Source of the DNA: a virus
IMG/VR virus record: IMGVR_UViG_3300032431_000029
Location: 1 to 34,213 of that record
Strand: one strand, 5' to 3'
DNA: 34,213 nt
The notes under the pieces were generated by a model that had not been told where the DNA came from, did not search any database, and saw only the letters and a program-made list of their open reading frames with translations. Numbering within the stretch: position 1 is the first letter of the stretch; every line of letters starts with the position of its first letter. Position numbers and translations under genes: made by a program. This document shows positions 1-6,905 of this stretch, in pieces.

Positions 1-2
1 CT

Positions 3-338
3 TTTACATGGACTTCTTTTGATGCAACCAGCTACAAGGCGATCGCAAACCCAACCCAGCCCGTGCAACTCCAAACAAGAGCCAGTCAAAAAACCACCAC
101 CCTACTGGGGGATACTGAAGTCCCGGTGGTAGTTTTTCTCTCTGGAATATTTAAGACCGTCCCCTTGGGCAAACTCAAAAAAGGGGAGACGATCGAACTC
201 AGTTCAGAAATGGCGGTAAGCTACGTCCGCCTAATTTTAGGGGGTGAGGAGCTACTGGAGATCGATGTTTTTAGTAATACTTACAGGGTCGCCGGGGCTG
301 ATATTTTAAGCCAGTGGAGAGCTAATTTAGGAATTTAA
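3..338 (+). CDS. Phage major tail tube protein (P2 gpFII-like), 5' truncated
   Basis: This is the inner tube subunit of a contractile phage tail. The reading frame is open to the left edge, so the N-terminus is missing and the GTG at 63 is only an internal codon. The frame upstream of 63 reads FTWTSFDATSYKAIA, which matches the style of the family. The C-terminus FSNTYRVAGADILSQWRANL closely follows the P2 FII ending, in which a phrase of the type YRVNGVDxLAxxRAALGI is conserved. The middle (GKLKKGETIELSSEMAVSYV) fits a beta-rich tube fold. The next gene, a tail chaperone, starts one base after the stop, which is the P2 order FII-E. The assignment is from motif memory and gene order; the sheath gene (FI) would be expected just left of the window. 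Confidence 0.85.
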   Translation, partial: FTWTSFDATSYKAIANPTQPVQLQTRASQKTTTLLGDTEVPVVVFLSGIFKTVPLGKLKKGETIELSSEMAVSYVRLILGGEELLEIDVFSNTYRVAGADILSQWRANLGI

Positions 339-339
339 C

Positions 340-633
340 ATGGCAACAAAAAAGAAAGAACCAGTCGAAACATTCACGCTCACTAGTGGCAAAGTAGCCA
401 GTCGATTTGCATTAAGTAGCAAAGATTATTTTTCATTCAGGAAAAGGCTGCAAGATGAGCAGGACACCGATTTAGCCACTAAAGAAATAGTGATGCGATC
501 GTACCTACTCGATGACCTGCCCATCACGATCGATATGTTGGAAGATGATGACGGTCTGACTTTTGAGGATGTTTATACCCTCACCAATAGGCTTGATAAC
601 CTTTTTTCGCAGCTCCAACAGAAAGCGACCTAA
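340..633 (+). CDS. Tail assembly chaperone (gpE-like)
   Basis: This 97-residue acidic protein sits between the tube gene and the tape measure, where contractile phages encode a chaperone that loads the tape measure for tail assembly. Its sequence (FTLTSGKVASRFALSSKDYF, then an acidic DMLEDDDG stretch) has no motif decisive by itself. The call rests on position, size and the overlapping second frame behind it, which resembles gpE'. The gene ends NRLDNLFSQLQQKAT, and the codons for NLF include a run of six T (602-607). That run is a plausible slippery site for a -1 shift into the downstream frame. Confidence 0.75.
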   Translation: MATKKKEPVETFTLTSGKVASRFALSSKDYFSFRKRLQDEQDTDLATKEIVMRSYLLDDLPITIDMLEDDDGLTFEDVYTLTNRLDNLFSQLQQKAT

Positions 634-764
634 TTGCTTTTTGCCAGATCACGGGCTGGGGGATTGTAGATATTTATAGTCTCGATTTAGACGACCTAAT
701 TTACTGGATTGGTCACGCACGGGATTATCAGAAAGCTCTGGATAAAAGACTTAGGAAAAAATAG
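600..764 (+). CDS. gpE'-like C-terminal extension, probably made by -1 frameshift
   Basis: A second frame, -1 relative to the chaperone, is open from 600 to the TAG at 762-764. It encodes a segment ending DLIAFCQITGWGIVDIYSLD and LDDLIYWIGHARDYQKALDK. This resembles the short GpE family of P2-like phages (a Trp-Gly start, then D-L-D-D-L-x-x-W). The frame has no ATG, GTG or TTG, so it cannot easily start on its own. Its upstream limit is a stop at 597-599, so the shift must occur between 600 and 633. The best candidate is the six-T run at 602-607. The phase does not give a textbook X-XXY-YYZ heptamer (it reads C-CTT-TTT), so the exact slip point is open. In P2 the E/E' pair is known to be made by a -1 shift. 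Confidence 0.72.
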   Translation, partial: PFFAAPTESDLIAFCQITGWGIVDIYSLDLDDLIYWIGHARDYQKALDKRLRKK

Positions 765-772
765 GGGGATTA

Positions 773-1480
773 ATGTCTAACGATCCAAATTCTCCAAATT
801 CTCAGAATCCCCCGATCGAAGCCAAACCCTTCAGTGAGGAGGCTCTGGAATTAAATAGTCAAAGAGTCCGGGAACTAAGAACAGAGCAGTCTGTGGGGGA
901 AGATATCGATCGATTAAAAGCCCTTCAGCTTATGCAAGAAGATCTTGCCAGATCAAAGACCGTTCAACTCATGAAGGAGGAGCTTGATCGATCGACAACC
1001 GTGGCAAACTCTACAGATATCGAGAATCTCAAGGCGCTGCAATTTGACCTGACAGAGAAGCAGATCGCCAGTATGTCAGAGATTGCCAAAGCCACGGCTA
1101 AATTGAATGAACTAAAAAGGGATCAGGATGCTCAAGACCTCATAAAAATCACAACCGAGCAAGCGATCAAAGAGATCAAACTGACTCAAAATGAGCAGGA
1201 AATTCTTTATCTCCAGAATCAAAATGATCTAGCTTTTCTACTGAGAGAGCAAAGGACAAAGGCAGAGTATTTCTTTGCCTATCGGCTGATCATATCCACT
1301 CTATGCACCACCGTCTTACTCTCCCTAGCGGCGGGGGTATGGCTGACAGCAATGAGAATCGAAATCCCCCAACTAGTGATCGTTCTCAGTAGTTCTGGAC
1401 TAGGGGCGATCTCTGGACTTTTAACCCCGAATCCCCAAGCCCAAAAAAGAGAAAATCCCACTAATAATAGGAGAAGTTAA
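773..1480 (+). CDS. Coiled-coil protein with C-terminal membrane segments
   Basis: This is a 235-residue protein of unknown function. The first 165 residues are highly charged, with repeated phrases (RLKALQLMQEDLARSK, then VQLMKEELDRSTTV) typical of a coiled coil. Residues about 168-215 form one or two hydrophobic helices (IISTLCTTVLLSLAAGVWLT and LVIVLSSSGLGAISGLL), and the tail is basic. The start is supported by the GGGGG tract 5-9 bases upstream of the ATG. The gene lies between the gpE' frame and the tape measure and ends directly at the tape measure ATG. P2 has no gene at this place. It may be a membrane-directed tail component or an accessory gene expressed with the tail; the sequence does not decide. 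Confidence 0.7.
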   Translation: MSNDPNSPNSQNPPIEAKPFSEEALELNSQRVRELRTEQSVGEDIDRLKALQLMQEDLARSKTVQLMKEELDRSTTVANSTDIENLKALQFDLTEKQIASMSEIAKATAKLNELKRDQDAQDLIKITTEQAIKEIKLTQNEQEILYLQNQNDLAFLLREQRTKAEYFFAYRLIISTLCTTVLLSLAAGVWLTAMRIEIPQLVIVLSSSGLGAISGLLTPNPQAQKRENPTNNRRS

Positions 1481-4060
1481 ATGGCTTCTAGTCTCCTCTC
1501 TATCACGATCGAAGCGATCGATAACGCCAGTGCAGTCATCTCTGGGGTTCAGAATAGTGTCAAAGGACTGGCTCAAATTGGGGCGGTCGGCTCCTCTCTA
1601 GTGGGGATGGGTGCGGCGATCGCTTTGCCTATTATTGGGATTGGTACGGCTGCCGTTGGAGCGGCGGTTGAGTTTGAAAGCTCTATGGCTAATGTTGCCA
1701 AAGCTGCAAACGTCCCAGTAAATTCTGCACAATATCGAGCGTTAAGCACAGAGATATTAGGGCTGTCTAGAGTCATCCCCAGAGCGGCGACCGACCTTGC
1801 TGAAATTAGTGCTGAGGGTGCGAAATTGGGGGTAAGTATCCCCAACCTTGGAAGATTTACGACTCTCATGTCCACTATGGCAGTAGCCTTTGACATGACC
1901 GCACAGCAAGCGGCGGAGGGCGGAGCGAAAATTGCCAACTCATTCCAGATGGTTGATGCAGCGGGGCAGATGGACTTCTCAAGGTTGTCACGGTTTGGGG
2001 ATGTGGTAAACACACTCGGAGACAACATGGCAACCACCGAAGGGCAGATCATTGAATTTGCCAAACAGACGGCGGGTGTAGCTAGTGTTTATCGAATTAG
2101 TGAGGGGGATGTTGCAGGTTTGGGCGCTGCTTTCACCAGCTTAGGGTTAGCCCCTGAACGGGCAGCTAGGGCGTTTAATTCCACGGCGGTCAAATTAGCT
2201 TCGGCAACCAGTTTGGGCAGTGCGGCTCAAGAGGGGTTTAAGGCTTTAGGGGTTAGTGCGACCGAGATGCAGACAGCTTTCGAGAGTGGAGAGGGGACTG
2301 ATGCTTATTTAGGATTTCTGCAAAAAGTAAAGACGGCGGGCCCACAAGCCGGGGCAGCTCTATCTAAAATCTTTGGGGTCGGTTTCTCCGATGAGATTAT
2401 GACCGCCGCAGCCGGGATGGATCAATTTACTAAGGCGATCGACCTATCCGGTAAAAAGGCGGGGGATGCTGGTTTCTCGACAATGCAGAGCAGTTTTGAA
2501 ATCTTTGCCAGTACCACCGCCTCACAGATGCAACTGCTCAAGAACAATTTCACAGAGTTAGGGATTGCGATCGGCAGTGCAATCCTCCCTGCTATTAATG
2601 CTGTCACATCTGCGATCCGTCCCATGATTATGGCTTTTGCAAGTTTCGCACAAGCAAACCCCGGCATCATTGCAGTCGGTGTTGCTATTTTGGGGATTGT
2701 TGCAGCGATCGGGGTTGCAGCGATCGCAGTTGGTGGTTTTCTCATGGCGATCGCATCCGTAGGAACTGCGATGGCAACTATAAGCGGTGGTGCGGCTGCA
2801 ATTGGTTTAGGAGCCATGTTTGCCCCGTTGGGTGCGGCTGCTCTGCTTGCTGCCGGGCTAGTTGCTGTAGCGGCGGGTATTATTGCGGCGGGTGCATTTC
2901 TAGTTACGGGTAGTTGGGAAGGTGTAGCCGGGGTTTTTGCTGCAATCCCGGCTGTATTGTCAGAACTACCTGCTAACCTTGCCCAAATCCCGGCTGCCAT
3001 TGGCTCAATGATTTTGGCTGCTCAAGCGATCATAAATAATTTCGTGGCGGGGGTGAGGTTAGCATTTGCGACTATGGGTAATGCTATGACTCAAGCCCTC
3101 TCTGGAAATATGGCTCCATTTATGGCTATCTTTCAGGGGATTGTTCCGGCTATCCGAGCCGCTTTTCTGGGGATAGGGACGATGATTGTTGGAGTTATTA
3201 CGGGAATAATGACTGCCATAGGTACGATCGGGACGATGATCGGAGCCGTCTTGATGGGCATAAACGCCATGATATTAGCCTATTTGACCACCGTAGCAAC
3301 TGGAATCACGGCTGCAATCATGGGAATTATTACGGGAATAGTGGCAGTGATTTCCACGATCGGGATGATGATCGGGACGGTGATCATGGGAATTGTGACC
3401 GGGGTGATGGTAGCGATCGCCGGGATATCTGCTTCGATCGCCGGGGTGATTGCCGGGATATCTGCTTCAATATCTGGGGCTATGGCAGGAATTATGGGGG
3501 TGATCGATAGCATGGTTTCGTCTATGACCGCCGCCTTTAATTCGATCGGCCCCGCAATTTCTGGGGCTATGAGTGCGGCGATCGGTGTAGTTACGAGCAT
3601 GGCTGGTCAGTTTGCAGCCGCTGGATCTGCGCTTATGGCTGCCCTAGCTCAAGGGATTATGGCGGGGGCTAGTGCGGCGGTGTCTGCCGTGGCTGGGGTT
3701 GCTGGGCAACTTAGAGCTATGTTGCCATTCTCACCTGCCAAGACTGGCCCATTATCAGACTTAGATAAATCTGGCCCTGCACTAATGACCACGATCGCAG
3801 ACGGGATCACCGCTACCCCAATTTTAGGAGCGTTAGGTCGATCGCTCTCACCTGCTTCTAGTCTCGCTGGTGGTATGGGAATGTCAGCACCAACTCAAGG
3901 CGGGGGGTCGTCTGGCGGAGCTATTACCCTCAACTATGCCCCGGTAATAAATGGGGACGGCGGTAATGATTTAATCGAAACGCTTCGATCGCATTCCAGA
4001 GAATTAATGCAAATGTTATCGGAAGTTCAAGCTCGGAGCGATCGAAAATCATATACTTAA
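1481..4060 (+). CDS. Tail tape measure protein (P2 gpT-like)
   Basis: This 859-residue protein sets tail length and is ejected ahead of DNA. The N-terminal 350 residues match the TP901-type tape measure core (VEFESSMANVAKAANV, then LAEISAEGAKLG and FAKQTAGVASVYRISEGDVA). Residues about 375-760 are extremely rich in Gly, Ala, Ile and Met, with repeated hydrophobic units such as GIITGIVAVISTIGMMIG, as expected for a membrane-interacting tape. The C-terminus (ITLNYAPVING, then LIETLRSHSRELMQMLSE) resembles the ending of P2-type tape measures. A purine-rich site (ATAGGAGAAG) precedes the ATG, which abuts the preceding stop. At the usual 0.15 nm per residue the tail would be about 130 nm long, which is an estimate only. 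Confidence 0.93.
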   Translation: MASSLLSITIEAIDNASAVISGVQNSVKGLAQIGAVGSSLVGMGAAIALPIIGIGTAAVGAAVEFESSMANVAKAANVPVNSAQYRALSTEILGLSRVIPRAATDLAEISAEGAKLGVSIPNLGRFTTLMSTMAVAFDMTAQQAAEGGAKIANSFQMVDAAGQMDFSRLSRFGDVVNTLGDNMATTEGQIIEFAKQTAGVASVYRISEGDVAGLGAAFTSLGLAPERAARAFNSTAVKLASATSLGSAAQEGFKALGVSATEMQTAFESGEGTDAYLGFLQKVKTAGPQAGAALSKIFGVGFSDEIMTAAAGMDQFTKAIDLSGKKAGDAGFSTMQSSFEIFASTTASQMQLLKNNFTELGIAIGSAILPAINAVTSAIRPMIMAFASFAQANPGIIAVGVAILGIVAAIGVAAIAVGGFLMAIASVGTAMATISGGAAAIGLGAMFAPLGAAALLAAGLVAVAAGIIAAGAFLVTGSWEGVAGVFAAIPAVLSELPANLAQIPAAIGSMILAAQAIINNFVAGVRLAFATMGNAMTQALSGNMAPFMAIFQGIVPAIRAAFLGIGTMIVGVITGIMTAIGTIGTMIGAVLMGINAMILAYLTTVATGITAAIMGIITGIVAVISTIGMMIGTVIMGIVTGVMVAIAGISASIAGVIAGISASISGAMAGIMGVIDSMVSSMTAAFNSIGPAISGAMSAAIGVVTSMAGQFAAAGSALMAALAQGIMAGASAAVSAVAGVAGQLRAMLPFSPAKTGPLSDLDKSGPALMTTIADGITATPILGALGRSLSPASSLAGGMGMSAPTQGGGSSGGAITLNYAPVINGDGGNDLIETLRSHSRELMQMLSEVQARSDRKSYT

Positions 4061-4067
4061 TTTGCAC

Positions 4068-4098
4068 AAAAAAAAGCCCTGTAGAATCGCTTACAGGG
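4068..4098 (-). terminator. Rho-independent terminator for the small minus-strand genes
   Basis: A 7-bp stem pairs CCCTGTA (4077-4083) with TACAGGG (4092-4098). On the minus strand it is followed by eight T (the A run at 4068-4075). It lies between the convergent tape measure and the minus-strand gene ending at 4126 and would stop transcription from the right. It may also act weakly on the plus strand, where only TTTCACTTT follows. Confidence 0.75.
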
Positions 4099-4125
4099 GG
4101 TTTCACTTTGGGTGTCGGTACTATT

Positions 4126-4350
4126 CTACATTTGTTTTTGCCCACTATCCCAGTCTTCAATTAATCTCGATTTCACCTTCATCAGGATTTCTATCCTGCC
4201 CTTGAGCTTGGTTGCAGAAAGAAAGGCTACATTGCTGGTGAGGATTTCAATACTCATCCTATCTACCAGCATCAAGTCCTGATCTAGACTGATTCCCCAA
4301 TTTCCTATTAATTTCCAGTTTAGACAGTCCGGCGTGGTTGAGTTTTTCAT
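4126..4350 (-). CDS. Small hypothetical protein (74 aa)
   Basis: The protein is not recognised. It is a mixed, soluble-looking sequence with a hydrophobic centre (SIEILTSNVAFLSATKLKGR) and a charged C-terminus (VKSRLIEDWDSG). It is the last gene of a minus-strand run (5115 to 4126) and is followed by a good terminator, which supports its being transcribed. No Shine-Dalgarno is visible; the ATG is preceded by an A-rich leader containing CAAATCAAAAACT, similar to leaders of other small genes in this window. A longer antisense frame overlaps its 3' end and is judged a shadow. Confidence 0.5.
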   Translation of the reverse strand: MKNSTTPDCLNWKLIGNWGISLDQDLMLVDRMSIEILTSNVAFLSATKLKGRIEILMKVKSRLIEDWDSGQKQM

Positions 4351-4375
4351 AGTTTTTGATTTGAATTTAATTAGT

Positions 4376-4504
4376 TTATCGATCGCGCTCCGATCCTCTC
4401 TCAGGGCTGGGCGGGTTCTCTGGGACTGGTTTGGCTCCGATCGGGAATACTATCCATAATTGAACAATCAACGCACCAAGGACGGCTCCGATTAAATATT
4501 TCAT
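4376..4504 (-). CDS. 42-residue single-span membrane protein
   Basis: This short gene encodes MKYLIGAVLGALIVQLWIVF followed by a Pro-rich, charged tail (PIGAKPVPENPPSPERGSER). It has one N-terminal membrane helix of about 18 residues with a short polar tail. The start is supported by GGGAGA nine bases upstream, and it begins two bases after the stop of the gene at 4507, so it is probably translationally coupled. Small proteins of this shape in phages include holin-like or spanin-like lysis partners, but there is no lipobox, the tail endolysin is 14 kb away, and no lysis role can be claimed. Confidence 0.6.
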   Translation of the reverse strand: MKYLIGAVLGALIVQLWIVFPIGAKPVPENPPSPERGSERDR

Positions 4505-4506
4505 GG

Positions 4507-4851
4507 TTAAATTCTCCCTGCCCTGCGATTGATTTCTTCTAGAGTTTTTCTTGCTTGGTCAATTTCGGACGCACGGAATTTCCCGCATTTGAATCCGAGA
4601 TCGACTAAAGCATCGCCTAGGTCAATGTATCCAGAGTCGGCAAAGGCGAGTCCAGCAGCAAGGGCAAACTCTGGGTTTTCTGTGTAAAAGTCCCAGCCTA
4701 GGTTCCTGCTGTTTAAGTAGTTTGAGCATTGAAGATTTGTTCCGTAGGTTAGAATTTCAAGAGCTTTGGCTATTGTTTTTTTATCTCTCATTCTTTCCGG
4801 TGGAGTGACTAGTTTTTCCACCAATCCCACAATGAATAAAGCGAGTTTCAT
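4507..4851 (-). CDS. Hypothetical protein (114 aa)
   Basis: The protein is not recognised. The first 16 residues (MKLALFIVGLVEKLVT) are mildly hydrophobic. The rest looks globular, with a centre around FALAAGLAFADSGYIDLGDA and a charged C-terminal helix (ASEIDQARKTLEEINRRA). A good ribosome site (GGAGGTAATC on the minus strand) precedes the ATG. It is the second gene of the run behind the regulator at 5115 and is followed closely by the 42-residue membrane protein, so the three are probably one operon. Confidence 0.65.
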   Translation of the reverse strand: MKLALFIVGLVEKLVTPPERMRDKKTIAKALEILTYGTNLQCSNYLNSRNLGWDFYTENPEFALAAGLAFADSGYIDLGDALVDLGFKCGKFRASEIDQARKTLEEINRRAGRI

Positions 4852-4863
4852 GATTACCTCCTA

Positions 4864-5115
4864 TTAATTATTAATCTGCGTGGGTTCGATCGAAGCCTCT
4901 ATATTTATCCCATCTCTCTCCAATTTTTCTGCCACGGCGGCCCGGACAAAGTCTTGGGTATCTTTTTTACCTTTGGCATCTGTTCTCTGCCTTAGATAAT
5001 TCGAGATAGCGGGGGGGAATCGAACCCCGATCGGCTGATCATTAAAAATCAATCCCTTACCATCGCTTGGGAATGGACAGGGTGGTGTAACTTTTCTGTG
5101 GTTTTTCTTGGGCAT
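4864..5115 (-). CDS. Ribbon-helix-helix-like regulator (83 aa)
   Basis: The middle of the protein (IGVRFPPAISNYLRQRTDAK, then DTQDFVRAAVAEKLERDGI) has the layout of a ribbon-helix-helix domain: a short basic strand with alternating hydrophobics, then two helices ending in a V-x-x-A-V-x-E-K-L type helix. A related pattern (IAVRLPKEVQDVL) occurs in the protein at 27354. The gene is first in its operon, and its promoter region holds two GTGTAC elements. The same hexamer is the core of the operator repeats in front of the three divergent plus-strand genes. The inference is that this protein represses its own operon and those genes. Residues 1-30 are a basic, Pro-rich extension. Confidence 0.6.
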   Translation of the reverse strand: MPKKNHRKVTPPCPFPSDGKGLIFNDQPIGVRFPPAISNYLRQRTDAKGKKDTQDFVRAAVAEKLERDGINIEASIEPTQINN

Positions 5116-5141
5116 AGTTTTATTTTCTTGTTACGCACTCA

Positions 5142-5169
5142 ATTATAACACGTGTACTTGAATGTGTAC
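5142..5169 (-). promoter_or_regulatory. Minus-strand promoter with two GTGTAC operator elements
   Basis: On the minus strand a perfect -10 box TATAAT (plus-strand ATTATA, 5142-5147) lies 27 bases upstream of the ATG at 5115. Immediately upstream are two GTGTAC hexamers at 5152-5157 and 5164-5169, 12 bp apart, close to one helical turn. The hexamer recurs in the palindromes at 5265 and 5936 (and as GTACAC at 6265), suggesting a shared regulator. No convincing -35 box is visible. Confidence 0.55.
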
Positions 5170-5227
5170 ATATAAAATTTAATTATGCATTAGGCTATTT
5201 TTTAGGGGGTTATCGATCGCCCAGAAC

Positions 5228-5298
5228 CACCAATAAAAAAGATATCACCTTAGATAGATAGCAATCATGTGTACATGAGATACAATAGAAACATAGAG
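5228..5298 (+). promoter_or_regulatory. Promoter/operator repeat, copy 1
   Basis: First of three copies of a conserved block upstream of plus-strand genes. In order it carries AGATATCACCTTAGATAGAT, a palindrome TCATGT-GT-ACATGA at 5265-5278, a -10-like TACAAT at 5281-5286, and ACATAGAG. The palindrome lies where the promoter spacer should be, so a bound protein would block RNA polymerase. It stands about 25 bases before the ribosome site (AAGGAG) of the gene at 5321. Confidence 0.7.
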
Positions 5299-5320
5299 AG
5301 AAACACAAGGAGACAAATCA

Positions 5321-5821
5321 ATGACCATTCAATTTATCGCAATCGTCAAAAAAGTTAAAACAGTCACCACCAAGGATCACAGAGATTGCACAATAATCGA
5401 GGCAAGTGGAAATATGAAATCTGCTTTTGCAATCTGGTTAGGAGCCAACCATGAAGGAGCCTTGGCGCTCAAGATGGGCGATCGAATCACTTGCACTGTG
5501 GACTCGAAGGGCAAAGAGAGATGGGTAGAAAATGCCCCAGTAACTCAACTCAGTTCTGGGTATGAAGATAATCAAGCCTACGTCCCTGAATCTCCTTATT
5601 CCCCACTTGCTACTCTAATCAAGCCTGTAGCGATCGCCGCTCCGATAGAAACAGAAACAGAAACAAGCGGCGGGGCTTACGATCGACATATCGAAAATCT
5701 GGCTGCAAAGATCGCAGATTGCTACCGAGCAACAAAAACCCAACTACCTGATCTGAGTGAAGAAACCATTCAAAAACTAGCTACCTCGGTCTTCATTCAA
5801 CTCTGTAGAGACACGTTTTAA
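5321..5821 (+). CDS. Hypothetical protein with possible N-terminal OB-like fold (166 aa)
   Basis: The protein is not firmly recognised. Residues 1-75 (TIQFIAIVKKVKTVTTKDHR, later MGDRITCTVDSKGKERWVEN) alternate hydrophobic and charged residues like a small beta barrel, which could be an OB fold. Residues 76-120 are a linker rich in Pro, Thr and Glu. The C-terminus (YDRHIENLAAKIADCYRATK) is helical. The arrangement of a barrel, a linker and a helical tail would suit a nucleic-acid-binding accessory protein, but no catalytic motif is seen. AAGGAGACAAATCA precedes the ATG. It is the first of three genes with the shared operator repeat. Confidence 0.65.
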   Translation: MTIQFIAIVKKVKTVTTKDHRDCTIIEASGNMKSAFAIWLGANHEGALALKMGDRITCTVDSKGKERWVENAPVTQLSSGYEDNQAYVPESPYSPLATLIKPVAIAAPIETETETSGGAYDRHIENLAAKIADCYRATKTQLPDLSEETIQKLATSVFIQLCRDTF

Positions 5822-5830
5822 ACAGGGCAA

Positions 5831-5866
5831 GGGTTAGGCAAATCCCGGAAAGATACAGCCTAACCC
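5831..5866 (+). terminator. Hairpin after the first operator-repeat gene
   Basis: A perfect 9-bp stem pairs GGGTTAGGC (5831-5839) with GCCTAACCC (5858-5866) across an 18-base loop, ten bases after the stop at 5821. No T run follows, so it is either a weak or factor-assisted terminator or a 3' end stabiliser. Confidence 0.45.
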
Positions 5867-5896
5867 CGCACCAACAGATTAGCACGATCGACCACA

Positions 5897-5967
5897 GCAC
5901 CAATAATAAAAGATATCACCTTGGATAGATGCTAATCATGTGTACATGAGGCATAATAGATACATAG
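5897..5967 (+). promoter_or_regulatory. Promoter/operator repeat, copy 2
   Basis: Second copy of the conserved block, beginning CACCAATAATAAAAGATATC. The palindrome TCATGT-GT-ACATGA lies at 5936-5949, followed by a -10-like ATAATA near 5953 and ACATAGAG. Because this block covers an ATG-like codon at 5940, the gene that follows must start later, at 5991. Confidence 0.7.
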
Positions 5968-5990
5968 AGCAAAAACAAAAGAGCAAAATT

Positions 5991-6167
5991 ATGGCAAGGA
6001 AAACAACGGACTACTATTTCACTTTAGAGCTAAACGAAGCCCAAAACTTCTGGAACTCCAGATACACGGGCAACTGTCTAGAAAGCGCTACCAAGGCAAA
6101 AGAGGAGTGTACCAGACAAGCAAAGATAGTTAAAACTAGAGTCAAAAAAACCATTTTCGAGATTTAA
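5991..6167 (+). CDS. Small hypothetical protein (58 aa)
   Basis: The protein starts MARKTTDYYFTLELNEAQNF and is basic, ending KTRVKKTIFEI. The frame is open upstream to 5940, but that part lies inside the promoter repeat, so the ATG at 5991 is chosen. The function is not recognised. The sequence looks like a compact alpha/beta fold (strand YYFTLEL, helix around SATKAKEECTRQAKIV, strand RVKKTIFEI), the size of many phage and plasmid host-interaction or DNA-binding proteins. A hairpin follows directly after the stop. Confidence 0.6.
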   Translation: MARKTTDYYFTLELNEAQNFWNSRYTGNCLESATKAKEECTRQAKIVKTRVKKTIFEI

Positions 6168-6173
6168 CTTATA

Positions 6174-6207
6174 GGCGATCGAACATCATGCAGTTGGTTT
6201 GATCGCC
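6174..6207 (+). terminator. Hairpin after the second operator-repeat gene
   Basis: GGCGATC (6174-6180) pairs with GATCGCC (6201-6207), extended inward by a G-T pair and AAC/GTT, giving an 11-bp stem seven bases after the stop at 6167. There is no T run. It occupies the same relative place as the hairpin after the gene at 5321. Confidence 0.4.
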
Positions 6208-6234
6208 GCTCTAAACAATCAAAAAAGGAGATCA

Positions 6235-6296
6235 AAGATATCACCTTAGATAGATGCAAGTCATGTACACATGAAACATAATAGAAACATAGAGCA
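6235..6296 (+). promoter_or_regulatory. Promoter/operator repeat, copy 3
   Basis: Third copy of the conserved block: AGATATCACCTTAGATAGAT, then the palindrome in its inverted form TCATGT-AC-ACATGA at 6261-6274, a -10-like ATAATA near 6279, and ACATAGAGCAAAAAC. The centre is flipped from GT to AC while the arms are kept, which argues that the arms are what is recognised. Confidence 0.7.
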
Positions 6297-6331
6297 AAAA
6301 CAAACAACCAAAATAACAGGAATCTAAAATC

Positions 6332-6886
6332 ATGAATTATCGAGGAATCAAGACCGCACTCAAAAAACTTCAAGATCAAGGTCACACAATCCCAGCCCTC
6401 AATTCCAAGAAAGAAGTTTTGAGAGCTGCCCTTGCAGAAATCTGGATAAGGAATGCCTCTGAGATTGCAAAAGCATCGATCGAACCTACCGCCCCCGAAG
6501 TTATCGAAGCCGACCCAGATGTAATAGTCGAGCCTACTGCCCCTAGTACCGCAACCAATTACGATACTACCCCTAGTGTAGAAATCCCATCCCCAGAAGT
6601 TACCCCGGCTTTTATTGCCCCAGAACACCCCGCACTAACCGAGGTTCGAGAAATTGCTAAGGGATTAGAGATTGCCATAATCTGGACGATCGCAGTCATC
6701 CGTAGCCTAATCCGGTTCTCTACTCCACACATCAAAACCGCACTACTGGCTGCCCTAAGATTTACTATCTACACCGCCGTCCTTCTCCAGCCCAAGGTTG
6801 AACTGATTGCCTACACGTTGGGAATTTGGGGAATGTCGATCGCACTGAAGATAATCAGGAATAACCGGGGGTGGTCGATCGCATAA
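6332..6886 (+). CDS. Membrane protein with SAP-like N-terminus (184 aa)
   Basis: Residues 1-45 (MNYRGIKTALKKLQDQGHTI, then NSKKEVLRAALAEI) look like a small two-helix SAP/HeH-type domain, which often binds DNA or RNA. Residues 46-105 are a linker rich in Pro, Thr and acidic residues (EPTAPEVIEADPDVIVEPTA). Residues about 110-175 contain hydrophobic segments (IAIIWTIAVIRSLI, ALLAALRFTIYTAVLL, LIAYTLGIWGMSIALKII) that would form two or three membrane helices. A protein linking a nucleic-acid-binding domain to the membrane could anchor the element or its replication complex, but this is inference only. The leader contains ACCAAAATAAC, one base from the motif found before other genes here. Confidence 0.6.
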   Translation: MNYRGIKTALKKLQDQGHTIPALNSKKEVLRAALAEIWIRNASEIAKASIEPTAPEVIEADPDVIVEPTAPSTATNYDTTPSVEIPSPEVTPAFIAPEHPALTEVREIAKGLEIAIIWTIAVIRSLIRFSTPHIKTALLAALRFTIYTAVLLQPKVELIAYTLGIWGMSIALKIIRNNRGWSIA

Positions 6887-6905
6887 TCCCCAAACTTCTC
6901 TCTAC

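Noticed and set aside
1573-3600. Long minus-strand frames antisense to the tape measure
   Set aside because: They are rich in Ala, Pro and Ile as expected of the complement of a Gly/Ala-rich gene, have no ribosome sites, and the plus-strand tape measure is clear.
3930-4160. 76-codon minus-strand frame across the tape measure end
   Set aside because: It runs through the terminator at 4068-4098 and overlaps the tape measure C-terminus, which has a family-like ending.
6164-6628. 154-codon minus-strand frame opposite the genes at 5991 and 6332
   Set aside because: It crosses a promoter repeat and hairpin on the other strand and has an unlikely Cys/Phe/Gly-rich composition.
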